Shown piece by piece: positions 1 to 6,571 of a DNA stretch of 14,811 bases. The translations under genes were made by a program, and so were the position numbers. The stretch spans positions 1-14,811 of the forward strand of contig CAMLGG010000125.1 of NCBI GenBank assembly GCA_946479475.1. The letters are read 5' to 3'. Every line of letters begins with the position of its first letter. The stretch's first letter is position 1. The stretch comes from an uncultured Ideonella sp. (lineage in GTDB: Bacteria; Pseudomonadota; Gammaproteobacteria; Burkholderiales; Burkholderiaceae). Below the pieces are notes generated by a model. It ran no database searches. It was not told the origin of the DNA and saw nothing but the letters and a program-made list of their open reading frames with translations.

Positions 1-225
1 CCACAGCGCCTGGTCGTAGCCGCCCAGCGGCGAGCCGCGGTAGCCGCTGATGAAGCCCGCCGTGTTCAGGCCGGCGCGCGCATCGCGCGTGCGCTGCAGC
101 ATGGGCAGCCGCACCAGGGCCTGCACCCCGCTCATGAAGGCACGGCCGGTGGGCAGCGCGTACTTGTCGTCGAGCGTGACCGATTCCAGCGCCAGGCGGA
201 TCGATTCGGGCAGCGGGGCGTTCAT
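1..225 (-). CDS. Indolepyruvate ferredoxin oxidoreductase family protein, N-terminal fragment
   Basis: The first 75 codons of a gene that runs off the left edge of the window. The family oxidatively decarboxylates aryl-pyruvates such as indolepyruvate to the acyl-CoA, using thiamine diphosphate and ferredoxin, and acts in the cytoplasm in aromatic amino-acid breakdown. The N-terminal stretch has the order typical of the large fused bacterial form: LDDKYAL near residue 18, then GFISGYRGSPLGG around residues 57-69, the start of the thiamine-diphosphate-binding region. The ATG at 225-223 is supported by a Shine-Dalgarno AAGGAG at 240-235. The gene is divergent from an Lrp/AsnC regulator, which suggests local control. 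The full length, presumed to be over 1000 residues for a fused protein, cannot be checked here. Confidence 0.85.
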   Translation of the reverse strand, partial: MNAPLPESIRLALESVTLDDKYALPTGRAFMSGVQALVRLPMLQRTRDARAGLNTAGFISGYRGSPLGGYDQALW

Positions 226-405
226 GGGCAGGTGCTCCTTGGGGCAGCCGTGGCTTCGGGCAGGGGGTGCGCGAAGGCGCGGCGACTCGTGGCCGCGCGC
301 CTGGCGAACAGGGGGTGAGTGCGCAAAGTGTAGGAGCAGACGCCCGACAGGTGCTTTCTTTCGATTGCCTCGCCGACCCCATTTGGGAAACAATCTTTCG
401 CCGTC
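226..405. promoter_or_regulatory. Divergent intergenic region between the oxidoreductase and the Lrp-type regulator
   Basis: This 180-base gap between two divergent genes must hold both promoters. The part near the regulator (about 350-400) is clearly more A/T-rich than the rest of the window and contains GATTG at 363-367 and CAATC at 391-395 as an inverted pair. That would suit an Lrp/AsnC-type operator for autoregulation and control of the neighbour. No convincing -35/-10 pair was identified, so the operator is inference from position and composition. Confidence 0.4.
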
Positions 406-981
406 ATGTCATTGCAGGAACCAAGATTGCCGAAGCCCGCAAGATCCGGGAAAACCAGTAGAACGGAGGCTCCGGCTGCTCCCGCCATTGCCACGGCGGC
501 CGGCGTCACGCTGGACCGCTACGACGTCGCCATCCTCGACGCCCTACAGCGAGATGCCCGCCAGTCCAACGCCGACCTCGCCGCCGCGATCGGCCTTTCG
601 GCTGCACCCACCTGGCGCCGCGTGCGCCGGCTGGAGGAGCTCGGCGTGATCACCGGCTACCGTGCCGAGATCGACCGCCGCAAGATCGGCCTGGGCGTGC
701 TGGCCTTCGTGCGCGTGGACACCGAGCGCGACAACGCAGCCGCCACGCAGGCGCTGGAGGCGGCGATCCGCAAGCTGCCCGAGGTCATCTCCTGCCACTA
801 CATCTCGGGGGCAGGCACCTTCGAGCTGCAGGTGCTGGTGACCGACCTGGACGCCTACTCGCGCTGGACCATGGACACCCTGTTCAAGCTGCCCAACGTG
901 AAGGACCTGCACACCAGCTTCTCGCTGGGCGAGGTGAAGGCCGGGGCGGCGCTGCCGCTGACCCATCTCAAGCCCCGCTGA
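406..981 (+). CDS. Lrp/AsnC family transcriptional regulator
   Basis: A DNA-binding regulator of the leucine-responsive/AsnC family, which usually senses an amino acid or a related metabolite and often controls a neighbouring catabolic gene. Residues about 36-84 form the winged helix-turn-helix (LDRYDVAILDALQRD, then LSAAPTWRRVRRLEELGVI). Residues about 97-173 form the RAM ligand-binding/oligomerisation domain, with the GAGTFELQVLV segment at about 135-145. The 191 residues are about 30 longer than usual because of a low-complexity N-terminal extension. ATG 406 lacks a good ribosome binding site; the in-frame TTG at 427 has AGGA at 416-419 about seven bases upstream and may be the real start. 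The divergent oxidoreductase is the likely target (inference). Confidence 0.88.
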   Translation: MSLQEPRLPKPARSGKTSRTEAPAAPAIATAAGVTLDRYDVAILDALQRDARQSNADLAAAIGLSAAPTWRRVRRLEELGVITGYRAEIDRRKIGLGVLAFVRVDTERDNAAATQALEAAIRKLPEVISCHYISGAGTFELQVLVTDLDAYSRWTMDTLFKLPNVKDLHTSFSLGEVKAGAALPLTHLKPR

Positions 982-1000
982 GGCGATCACCCGCAGCCGC

Positions 1001-1606
1001 ATGCATTACCCTAGCCGGATGGACCTCACCCCCGCACGCCGCGAGATCGTCACCGAGCGATTGCTGCTCGCGGCAGGCGACGAGGGCCTGGCCGAAGCGG
1101 TGGCGGATTTCCATCGCCGCAACCGGCGCCACTTCGCGCCCTGGGATCCGCCCACGCCCGAGAGTTTCTACACGGCCGCGGCGCAGGGCGACCGCATCCG
1201 GCTGGCCCTCAAGGCCTTCGCCGAGGGCGCCGGCTTCCGCTACTGGCTTTCGCCGCTGGAGGAGCCGACGCGGGTGGTCGGCTCCATCCATTTCAGCCAG
1301 ATCGTGCGCGGCGCCTTCCATAGCTGCACGCTGGGCTACGCCCTCGACCAGCACTGCCAGGGGCAGGGCCTCATGCACGAGGCGCTTTCGGCGGCCATAG
1401 ACGAGATGTTCTCCACCCGCGTGAACCTGCACCGCATCCAGGCGGCCTTCCGGCCGGAGAACAAGCGCAGCGGCGCGGTGCTGGCCCGGCTGGGCTTTCG
1501 CGTCGAGGGCCTGGCGAGGGACTACCTCTTCATCGACGGCGCCTGGCGCGACCACCACCTGGCCGCGCTGACCAACCCGCTGTTCAGCGAGCCGGTGGAC
1601 TGGTAG
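1001..1606 (+). CDS. RimJ-like GNAT family N-acetyltransferase
   Basis: An acetyl-CoA-dependent N-acetyltransferase of the GNAT fold, closest in pattern to RimJ/RimL, which acetylate the N-terminal residue of ribosomal proteins. The core shows TERLLL near residues 18-23, then GYALDQHCQGQGLMHEAL (acetyl-CoA pyrophosphate loop, QGQG), then NLHRIQA and NKRSGAVLARLGFRVEGLARDYLFIDGAWRDH in separate stretches. From memory the last segment resembles the C-terminus of E. coli RimJ closely. The length of about 200 residues is normal. The start is uncertain: neither ATG 1001 nor ATG 1019 has a clear ribosome binding site. The gene lies 19 bases after the Lrp-type gene, so the two may be co-transcribed. 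The true substrate cannot be read from the sequence. Confidence 0.85.
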   Translation: MHYPSRMDLTPARREIVTERLLLAAGDEGLAEAVADFHRRNRRHFAPWDPPTPESFYTAAAQGDRIRLALKAFAEGAGFRYWLSPLEEPTRVVGSIHFSQIVRGAFHSCTLGYALDQHCQGQGLMHEALSAAIDEMFSTRVNLHRIQAAFRPENKRSGAVLARLGFRVEGLARDYLFIDGAWRDHHLAALTNPLFSEPVDW

Positions 1607-1621
1607 GACTGCGACCCGGCG

Positions 1622-2329
1622 TCACTTGCCGCGGGCGCCCGGCGACTCGCGCCGAGGCGCATCGACGGCGGCGCGGAAGGCGGCACGCCCCTGCGGCAGC
1701 GGCAGCCGCTCCATCAGCGCCCGCACATAGGCCGCGCGAAGGTACTGCGCACCGAGCGGCATGACCTCCGAGCGAGCGGATTCGATGTGGTCGCCGGCGA
1801 GGGGACCCGCGAAGCGCCTGAAGGCCTCCTCGATGTCACGGAGCCGGTCATCGAGGCGGTCCGCCGACGGCTTGTCGCCGAACACCATCGATGCCAGGAC
1901 GCAAGGATCGCGCGGCAGCGTGCCGGCCACCCCGCGTGGCAGCGCCCATCCACCCTCGCTGCCTTGCGCGTGGGGCGTCATCAGCCACACCTGCACGTCC
2001 GCGTGGCCCGGCTGGCTGAAGACGCGTTGCGCGATCCTGGGGCCGGTCCATCCGTCCGCCAGCGGGGCCGAATCCAGCAGCAGCCGGTCGCAGGGCCGGC
2101 GGCCCAGCGCCTGCATCACATCGTCGGCGTTGTCGGTGACCAGGATCCGTCCGCCTGCCCAGGCCTCGAACGCACGCTCGAAAGCGACCGGCTCGGACGT
2201 CGCGATGACGACGCTGCCCGACAGCGGCAGCGGCTGCCAGGCGACCGGGGACGAAGGAGACGGGAACTGCATGGACACGCGACGGACGAGAAGCGGGCGA
2301 AGATAGGCCGGGCCTTCCATCGCGGTCAT
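1622..2329 (-). CDS. Orphan pseudo-receiver (response-regulator-like) protein, function unknown
   Basis: I do not recognise a named family. The 235-residue protein has a segment (about 38-150) with the alternating strand/helix rhythm of a response-regulator receiver: VVIATSEP, then DRLLLDSAP with Asp86 where the phosphorylation site would be, then VQVWLMTP (Thr118) and GVAGTLPRDP. The acidic pair of the first strand is missing (VIATSE) and the conserved lysine is replaced by arginine, so it is probably not a normal phospho-acceptor. Residues about 155-215 are a charged, helical tail. No DNA-binding domain or membrane segment is visible. The start is set at ATG 2329-2327 because AAGGA at 2340-2336 sits six bases upstream; a longer frame up to 2404 lacks this support. 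It lies 99 bases downstream of the BMP-family gene on the same strand. It converges with the acetyltransferase gene, with a 15-base gap. Confidence 0.7.
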   Translation of the reverse strand: MTAMEGPAYLRPLLVRRVSMQFPSPSSPVAWQPLPLSGSVVIATSEPVAFERAFEAWAGGRILVTDNADDVMQALGRRPCDRLLLDSAPLADGWTGPRIAQRVFSQPGHADVQVWLMTPHAQGSEGGWALPRGVAGTLPRDPCVLASMVFGDKPSADRLDDRLRDIEEAFRRFAGPLAGDHIESARSEVMPLGAQYLRAAYVRALMERLPLPQGRAAFRAAVDAPRRESPGARGK

Positions 2330-2428
2330 GACGGATCCTTGAGCAAACGCTGATCGGCCGGCGGCCAGGCGGTCGCCCCGTGCACTTGCGCACGTCCGCG
2401 CCATCGCAGGCGCCTGCCCGGCGGGCCG

Positions 2429-3541
2429 CTACCTGCCGGCCGGCATCGCGCCCACGACCCCTTGCACCAGCCAGTCCATCTTCGCGATCTCCTCGTCGCT
2501 CATCCCCGCGCCCTCGGCATGGCGCACGCGGCCGGTGTTGTCGACCAGCCTGCCGGAGAAGACGTGGAAGCGGCCGTCGCGGATCTCCTGGTCCTTCTCC
2601 ATGCCGGCCTCGCGGGCCTCGGGCTTCAACCTCGGGCTCAGGCCGGTGATGCGCACCATCGCGTCCTTCAGGCCGCCCATGCAGGAGCTGCCCTTCCAGC
2701 GGCCGTCGACCAGCGCCTTGATGGAATGGACGTAGTACGGCCCCCAGTGGTGCGTCACGGCGGCCAGCTGGGCATTCGGTGCCGCCACTTCCCGCATGTC
2801 GCTCTGGTAGGCCAGCAGGTCGACCTTCTCCTGCTCGGCCACCTGGGCGACGGCGGTCGAGGCCGTGTGGTTGGTCAGGACGTCCGCCCCCTGCAGGGCG
2901 AGGGTGAGGGCCGCCTCGCGCTCGCGCGGCGGGTCGAACCAGGTGTTCAGCCAGATCACCTTGACCTGGGCCTTCGGGTTGATCGCCCGCATGCCGAGGG
3001 TGAAGGCGTTGATGCCCTGCACGACCTCGGGCACCGGGAAACCGGCCACGTAGCCCGCGACGCCCTTCCGGCTGTGGTAGCCCGCGATCATGCCGGCCAG
3101 GTAGCGGCCCTCGTAGTGCCGGGCGTTGTAGGCGGCCACGTTGGGCGCGGTCTTGTAGCCACCGGCCACTGCGAACTTGACGTCAGGGAACTCCGCCGCC
3201 ACGCGCAGTGCCGGCTCCTGGTAGCCGAAGCTCGTCGCGAAGATCATCTGGTTGCCCTGCGAGGCCAGGTCGCGCATCACCCGCTCGGCGTCCGCGCCTT
3301 CGGGCACCGACTCCACGACCGTGGTCTTCACGCGCGGGCCGAAGAAGGTCTCCAGGTCCCGGCGCCCGACCTCGTGCTGATACGTCCAGCCGGCCTGGCC
3401 CACCGGGCTGACGTAGACGAACGCCACTCTCAAGGGGGCAGCGGACGGGGCGGAGGCAGCAGCGCCCACCGGGTCTGCCACGGACGCGGCCGACGCTGCA
3501 GCGGCGCTGAAGACGGCCATGAACAGGTGCTTGGCAGGCAT
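2429..3541 (-). CDS. BMP/PnrA-family ABC transporter substrate-binding protein
   Basis: A periplasmic binding protein of the basic-membrane-protein (Bmp/PnrA/Med) family, whose characterised members bind purine nucleosides or bases for ABC import. The 370 residues begin with a Sec signal peptide (hydrophobic about 7-19, likely cleaved near residue 22). The mature part shows the family pattern: LRVAFVYVSPVGQAGWTY, the GYQEPALRVAAEFPDVKF segment, YEGRYLAGMIAGYHSRKG with GYVAGFPVPEVVQGINAF close behind, and NTWFDPPREREAAL. The signal peptide has no lipobox cysteine, unlike many Gram-positive members. ATG 3541 has GAGG at 3552-3549. No BMP-type permease or ATPase is adjacent. The gene is divergent from the dpp operon and shares a 202-base control region with it. 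The ligand is not determinable; a purine is the family default. Confidence 0.88.
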   Translation of the reverse strand: MPAKHLFMAVFSAAAASAASVADPVGAAASAPSAAPLRVAFVYVSPVGQAGWTYQHEVGRRDLETFFGPRVKTTVVESVPEGADAERVMRDLASQGNQMIFATSFGYQEPALRVAAEFPDVKFAVAGGYKTAPNVAAYNARHYEGRYLAGMIAGYHSRKGVAGYVAGFPVPEVVQGINAFTLGMRAINPKAQVKVIWLNTWFDPPREREAALTLALQGADVLTNHTASTAVAQVAEQEKVDLLAYQSDMREVAAPNAQLAAVTHHWGPYYVHSIKALVDGRWKGSSCMGGLKDAMVRITGLSPRLKPEAREAGMEKDQEIRDGRFHVFSGRLVDNTGRVRHAEGAGMSDEEIAKMDWLVQGVVGAMPAGR

Positions 3542-3743
3542 GCGAGGGCCTCGACGAAGGCGGCGCGGCGCATTTTGACCGCCCCGCCGATCCCTGCGTC
3601 ACCCCCTGCGTACTACAGGAAAAACCCGGGGTCCGGGCACGAGGTTTGCGTTCGGTTCCGGGCCAGAATGCCGGCTTGCCTATGCAGGCACCTCTTCCTT
3701 CGATTTCCGTGCGCGGCACAACCGTCCCAGGAGATTTGTACCC
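3542..3743. promoter_or_regulatory. Divergent control region between the BMP gene and the dpp operon
   Basis: No gene fits in these 202 bases, which must hold the promoters of both flanking transcripts. It contains an A-rich patch (ACAGGAAAAACCC around 3615-3627) followed by the short inverted repeat CCCGG-GGT-CCGGG at 3625-3637, a possible operator half-pair. No good sigma-70 hexamer pair at 16-18 base spacing was found. The dppA ribosome binding site AGGAG lies at 3729-3733. Confidence 0.45.
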
Positions 3744-5351
3744 ATGAGCGCTCACCGCCTCTCGTCGATGATGAAACCGCTGGCCTTCGCGGCCTGCGCG
3801 CTGCTGGCCGCCGCCGGCGCGCACGCCAAGACCCTCGTCTACTGCTCCGAAGGCTCGCCCGAGAACTTCACCCCGGCCCTGAACACCACCGGCACCAGCT
3901 TCGATGCCGCCCGCCCGGTGTACGACCGGCTGCTGCACTTCGTGCGCGGCAGCACGCAGACCGAGCCCGGCCTCGCCGAGAGCTGGACCATCTCCGAAGA
4001 CGGCAAGACCTACACCTTCAAGCTGCGCAAGGGCGTGAAGTTCCACAGCGTGCCGGGTTTCACGCCGACGCGGGATTTCAACGCGGACGACGTGATCTGG
4101 TCCTTCGAGCGCCAATGGAAGCCCGATCATCCGTATGCCAAGGTCTCGGGCGGCAAGTACGACTACTTCGCCGACATGGGGCTGAAGGATGACCTGGTCT
4201 CCATCGAGAAGGTCGACCCCCTCACGGTGAAGATGACCTTCAAGAAGCCCAACGTCACGATGCTGCCGAACCTGGCGATGGATTTCGCCGCGATCGGCTC
4301 GGCCGAGTACGCCGAGAAGCTGGCCAAGGCCAACAAGAAGGAGCAGTTCGACCAGGTGCCCGTGGGCACCGGCCCCTTCAGCTTCGTCATGTACCAGAAG
4401 GACGCCGTCATCCGCTACAAGGCCAACAAGGCCTACTGGGGCGCCGAGAAGGCGATGGTCGACGACCTGGTCTACGCCATCACGCCGGATCCGACCGCGC
4501 GCTACTCCAAGCTCAAGACCGGCGAGTGCCACCTCTCGGGCTACCCGCGCCCGGCCGACCTGCCCGAGATGCAGAAGGACCCGGCGCTGAAGGTCACCAA
4601 CCTGCCTGGCCTGAACATCGCCTACTGGGCCTTCAACACCCAGAAGCCTCCGTTCGACAAGAAGGAGGTCCGCCAGGCCTTCACCCTGGCGATCGACAAG
4701 GCTGCGATCATCAAGGACGTCTACCTCGGCGCCGGCACGCCCGCCAAGAACCTGATGCCGCCCACGCTGTGGGGCTACAACGACAAGGTGCAGGACTGGC
4801 CGCACGACCCGGAAAAGGCCAAGGCCCTGCTGGCCGAGGCCGGCGTCAAGACGCCGATGGACGTCGACCTCTGGTACATGCCGGTGCAGCGCCCGTACAA
4901 CCCGAATGCCAAGCGCATGGCCGAGATGATGCAGGCCGACCTGGCGAAGATCGGCGTCAACGCCAGGCTGGTCACCTACGAATGGGGCGAGTACCGCAAG
5001 CGCCTGCAGCAGGGCGAGCACATGACCGGCATGCTCGGCTGGAACGGCGACAACGGCGACCCCGACAACTTCTTCTTCCTGCACAGCTGCGACGCCGCCC
5101 GCCCCGGCGGCCAGAACCTGTCCAAGTGGTGCAACAAGAGCTTCGACGAGAAGCTCGAGAAGGCCCGCACGCTCACCGACAACAAGGCCCGCGCCAAGCT
5201 GTACGAGGAGATGCAGGCCCTCGAGCACGAAGAGCAGCCTGACTTCAAGATCGCGCACTCGGTGGTCTACGAGGTCATGCGCAAGGAAGTGACGGGCTAC
5301 AAGCAGAGCCCGTTCAACACCCATGAATTCAAGGGTGTGAGCTTGAACTAG
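3744..5351 (+). CDS. dppA: Peptide/nickel-type ABC transporter substrate-binding protein (DppA-like)
   Basis: A periplasmic binding protein of the SBP_bac_5 (DppA/OppA/NikA) family that captures di- or oligopeptides, or related solutes, for the DppBCDF permease encoded downstream. It starts with a clear Sec signal peptide, with the AHA cleavage site at residues 26-28 before KTLVYCSEGSPE. Family hallmarks follow: the GLAESWTISEDGKTYTFKLRKG segment around residue 74, NADDVIWSFERQ, VPVGTGPFSFV, and AFTLAIDKAAI in the C-terminal lobe. The C-terminus (NTHEFKGVSLN) matches the DppA style. At 535 residues it is the expected length. AGGAG at 3729-3733 is ten bases before the ATG. It is the first gene of the operon, 19 bases ahead of the second binding protein. 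Dipeptide specificity is inferred from family and operon; heme, glutathione or other peptide-like ligands remain possible. Confidence 0.93.
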   Translation: MSAHRLSSMMKPLAFAACALLAAAGAHAKTLVYCSEGSPENFTPALNTTGTSFDAARPVYDRLLHFVRGSTQTEPGLAESWTISEDGKTYTFKLRKGVKFHSVPGFTPTRDFNADDVIWSFERQWKPDHPYAKVSGGKYDYFADMGLKDDLVSIEKVDPLTVKMTFKKPNVTMLPNLAMDFAAIGSAEYAEKLAKANKKEQFDQVPVGTGPFSFVMYQKDAVIRYKANKAYWGAEKAMVDDLVYAITPDPTARYSKLKTGECHLSGYPRPADLPEMQKDPALKVTNLPGLNIAYWAFNTQKPPFDKKEVRQAFTLAIDKAAIIKDVYLGAGTPAKNLMPPTLWGYNDKVQDWPHDPEKAKALLAEAGVKTPMDVDLWYMPVQRPYNPNAKRMAEMMQADLAKIGVNARLVTYEWGEYRKRLQQGEHMTGMLGWNGDNGDPDNFFFLHSCDAARPGGQNLSKWCNKSFDEKLEKARTLTDNKARAKLYEEMQALEHEEQPDFKIAHSVVYEVMRKEVTGYKQSPFNTHEFKGVSLN

Positions 5352-5370
5352 CAACGATGAGGGATCCCGA

Positions 5371-6519
5371 ATGACGATGTTTGCCCATACCCGTGTCGCC
5401 CTGGGCCTGCTGGTCCTGGTGGGCATGGCCGCCCTGGCGGGCTGCCAGCCCGGTGTTCCAGACACGGTGAAGATCGGCGTGGCCCAGCCTCTGTCCGGCC
5501 CCCTGAAGGACCTCGGGCAGGACATGGTCGACGGCACGAAGATGGCCATCGACGACATCAACAAGGAAGGCCTGAAGATCAACGGCAAGACCGTCAAGCT
5601 GGAGCTGGTCACCGCCGACGACAAGGCCGACGCCGAGGCCGGCAAGGCCGCGGCGAAGAAGCTGCTGGACGAAGGCGTCGTCGCGGTGATCGGCCACCTC
5701 AACTCGGGCGTCAGCATCGCCGCCGCGCCGCTGTACGCCGAGAAGATGGTGCCGCAGCTCGCGATCTCCACCAACCCCAAGTACACCAAGCTGGGCCTGC
5801 CGACCACCTTCCGCCTGGTGGCCAACGACGACCTGCAGTCCAAGGCCATGGGCTCCATCGCCAATAGCCTGCCGGGCGAGCACGTCTACGCGGTGGTCGA
5901 CGACAACACGCCCTACGGCAAGGGCCTGGCCGACACCGCCGCGGCCCAGCTCAAGGGCAAGACCATCGCCATCCGCACCTCGCTGGACGACAAGACCACC
6001 GACTTCAAGGCCCTGGTCGCCCAGATGGCCGACAAGAAGGTCGACGTGTTCGTCACCACCCTGGCCGACTTCCAGGTGGTGGCCCTGGCCGACCAGCTGG
6101 TGGCCGCGGGCCTGAAGAACATGCAGATCATCGGCAGCGACACCATCAAGACCGAGGGCATGCTCAAGGCCAACCCGGCGGTGGGCACCATCTACGCCAC
6201 CTCGCCCATCATCGGCGCTTCCGAGTTCACCGGCGGCAAGCCCTTCCTGGAGAAGTTCCGCACCCAGTACAAGCACGAGCCGGTCTACGCGGCGCACTAC
6301 GCCTACGACGCGGTGTGGGTGCTGACCGCGGCCCTCAAGCAGGCCAAGTCCGCCAGCGGAGACAAGCTCGTGCCGGCACTCAAGAACGTGGACGCGCTGG
6401 CCCCGGTGACCAGCAGCATGCGCTTCTCGGAAGATGGCGAGCAGCGCTACGGCTCGGTCAGCGTCTACCAGCTCAACCGAGGGAACTGGTTCCTCCTCAC
6501 GCGCTCCGACGTGTGGTGA
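5371..6519 (+). CDS. LivK-type (Peripla_BP_6) substrate-binding lipoprotein inside the dpp operon
   Basis: A type-I periplasmic binding protein of the branched-chain amino-acid (LivK/LivJ, Leu/Ile/Val-binding) family. The N-terminus is a lipoprotein signal: a hydrophobic stretch at about 9-24 with LAGC at residues 22-25, so Cys25 should be acylated and anchored in a membrane. Then come the family marks VKIGVAQPLSGPLKDLG, GTKMAIDDINKEG, VTADDKADAEAGKAAAKKL, VIGHLNSGVSIAAAPLYAE and YAAHYAYDAVWVL. At 382 residues it is the normal length. GAGGG lies at 5359-5363. The unusual point is context: this family normally pairs with LivHMGF, but no Liv permease genes are here, and it sits between dppA and dppB. 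It may feed the Dpp permease, a distant Liv permease, or act as a sensor; ligand unknown. Confidence 0.92.
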   Translation: MTMFAHTRVALGLLVLVGMAALAGCQPGVPDTVKIGVAQPLSGPLKDLGQDMVDGTKMAIDDINKEGLKINGKTVKLELVTADDKADAEAGKAAAKKLLDEGVVAVIGHLNSGVSIAAAPLYAEKMVPQLAISTNPKYTKLGLPTTFRLVANDDLQSKAMGSIANSLPGEHVYAVVDDNTPYGKGLADTAAAQLKGKTIAIRTSLDDKTTDFKALVAQMADKKVDVFVTTLADFQVVALADQLVAAGLKNMQIIGSDTIKTEGMLKANPAVGTIYATSPIIGASEFTGGKPFLEKFRTQYKHEPVYAAHYAYDAVWVLTAALKQAKSASGDKLVPALKNVDALAPVTSSMRFSEDGEQRYGSVSVYQLNRGNWFLLTRSDVW

Positions 6520-6534
6520 CCAGCCCCTGACCAC

Positions 6535-6571
6535 AGGAGTGCAAAGCGGCCTTCGGGCCGCTTGATCATTC
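6535..6571 (+). promoter_or_regulatory. Distant Shine-Dalgarno plus perfect UUCG hairpin ahead of dppB
   Basis: The mRNA leader of dppB carries AGGAG at 6535-6539, then a perfect eight-base-pair stem (6544-6551 with 6556-6563) capped by the very stable cUUCGg tetraloop (6552-6555), then ATG at 6572. The linear distance from AGGAG to ATG is 32 bases, too long to work directly, but folding out the 20-base hairpin leaves 12. No U-run follows the stem, so a classical terminator is unlikely. It may align the ribosome binding site with the start, or protect the mRNA of the two upstream binding-protein genes from 3' decay. Confidence 0.6.

Noticed and set aside
2406..2417. Perfect 12-base palindrome GCAGGCGCCTGC after the BMP gene
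   Set aside because: It has no loop and no U-run, so it is not a terminator. As an isolated site in G/C-rich DNA it is not enough to call an operator.
2462..4192. A 576-codon plus-strand open frame crossing the BMP gene into dppA
   Set aside because: It covers a real minus-strand gene, then runs out of frame into dppA, and contains no family motif.
3183..5864. An 893-codon open frame on the minus strand across dppA
   Set aside because: It mirrors dppA and the LivK-like gene in a DNA with strong third-position G/C bias, which removes stops from antisense frames. Its translation shows no recognisable domain, while the plus strand has clear families and ribosome binding sites.
6544..6563. The dppB leader hairpin as a rho-independent terminator
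   Set aside because: The stem is followed by GATCATTC rather than a U-run, and the operon clearly continues through dppB-dppF.
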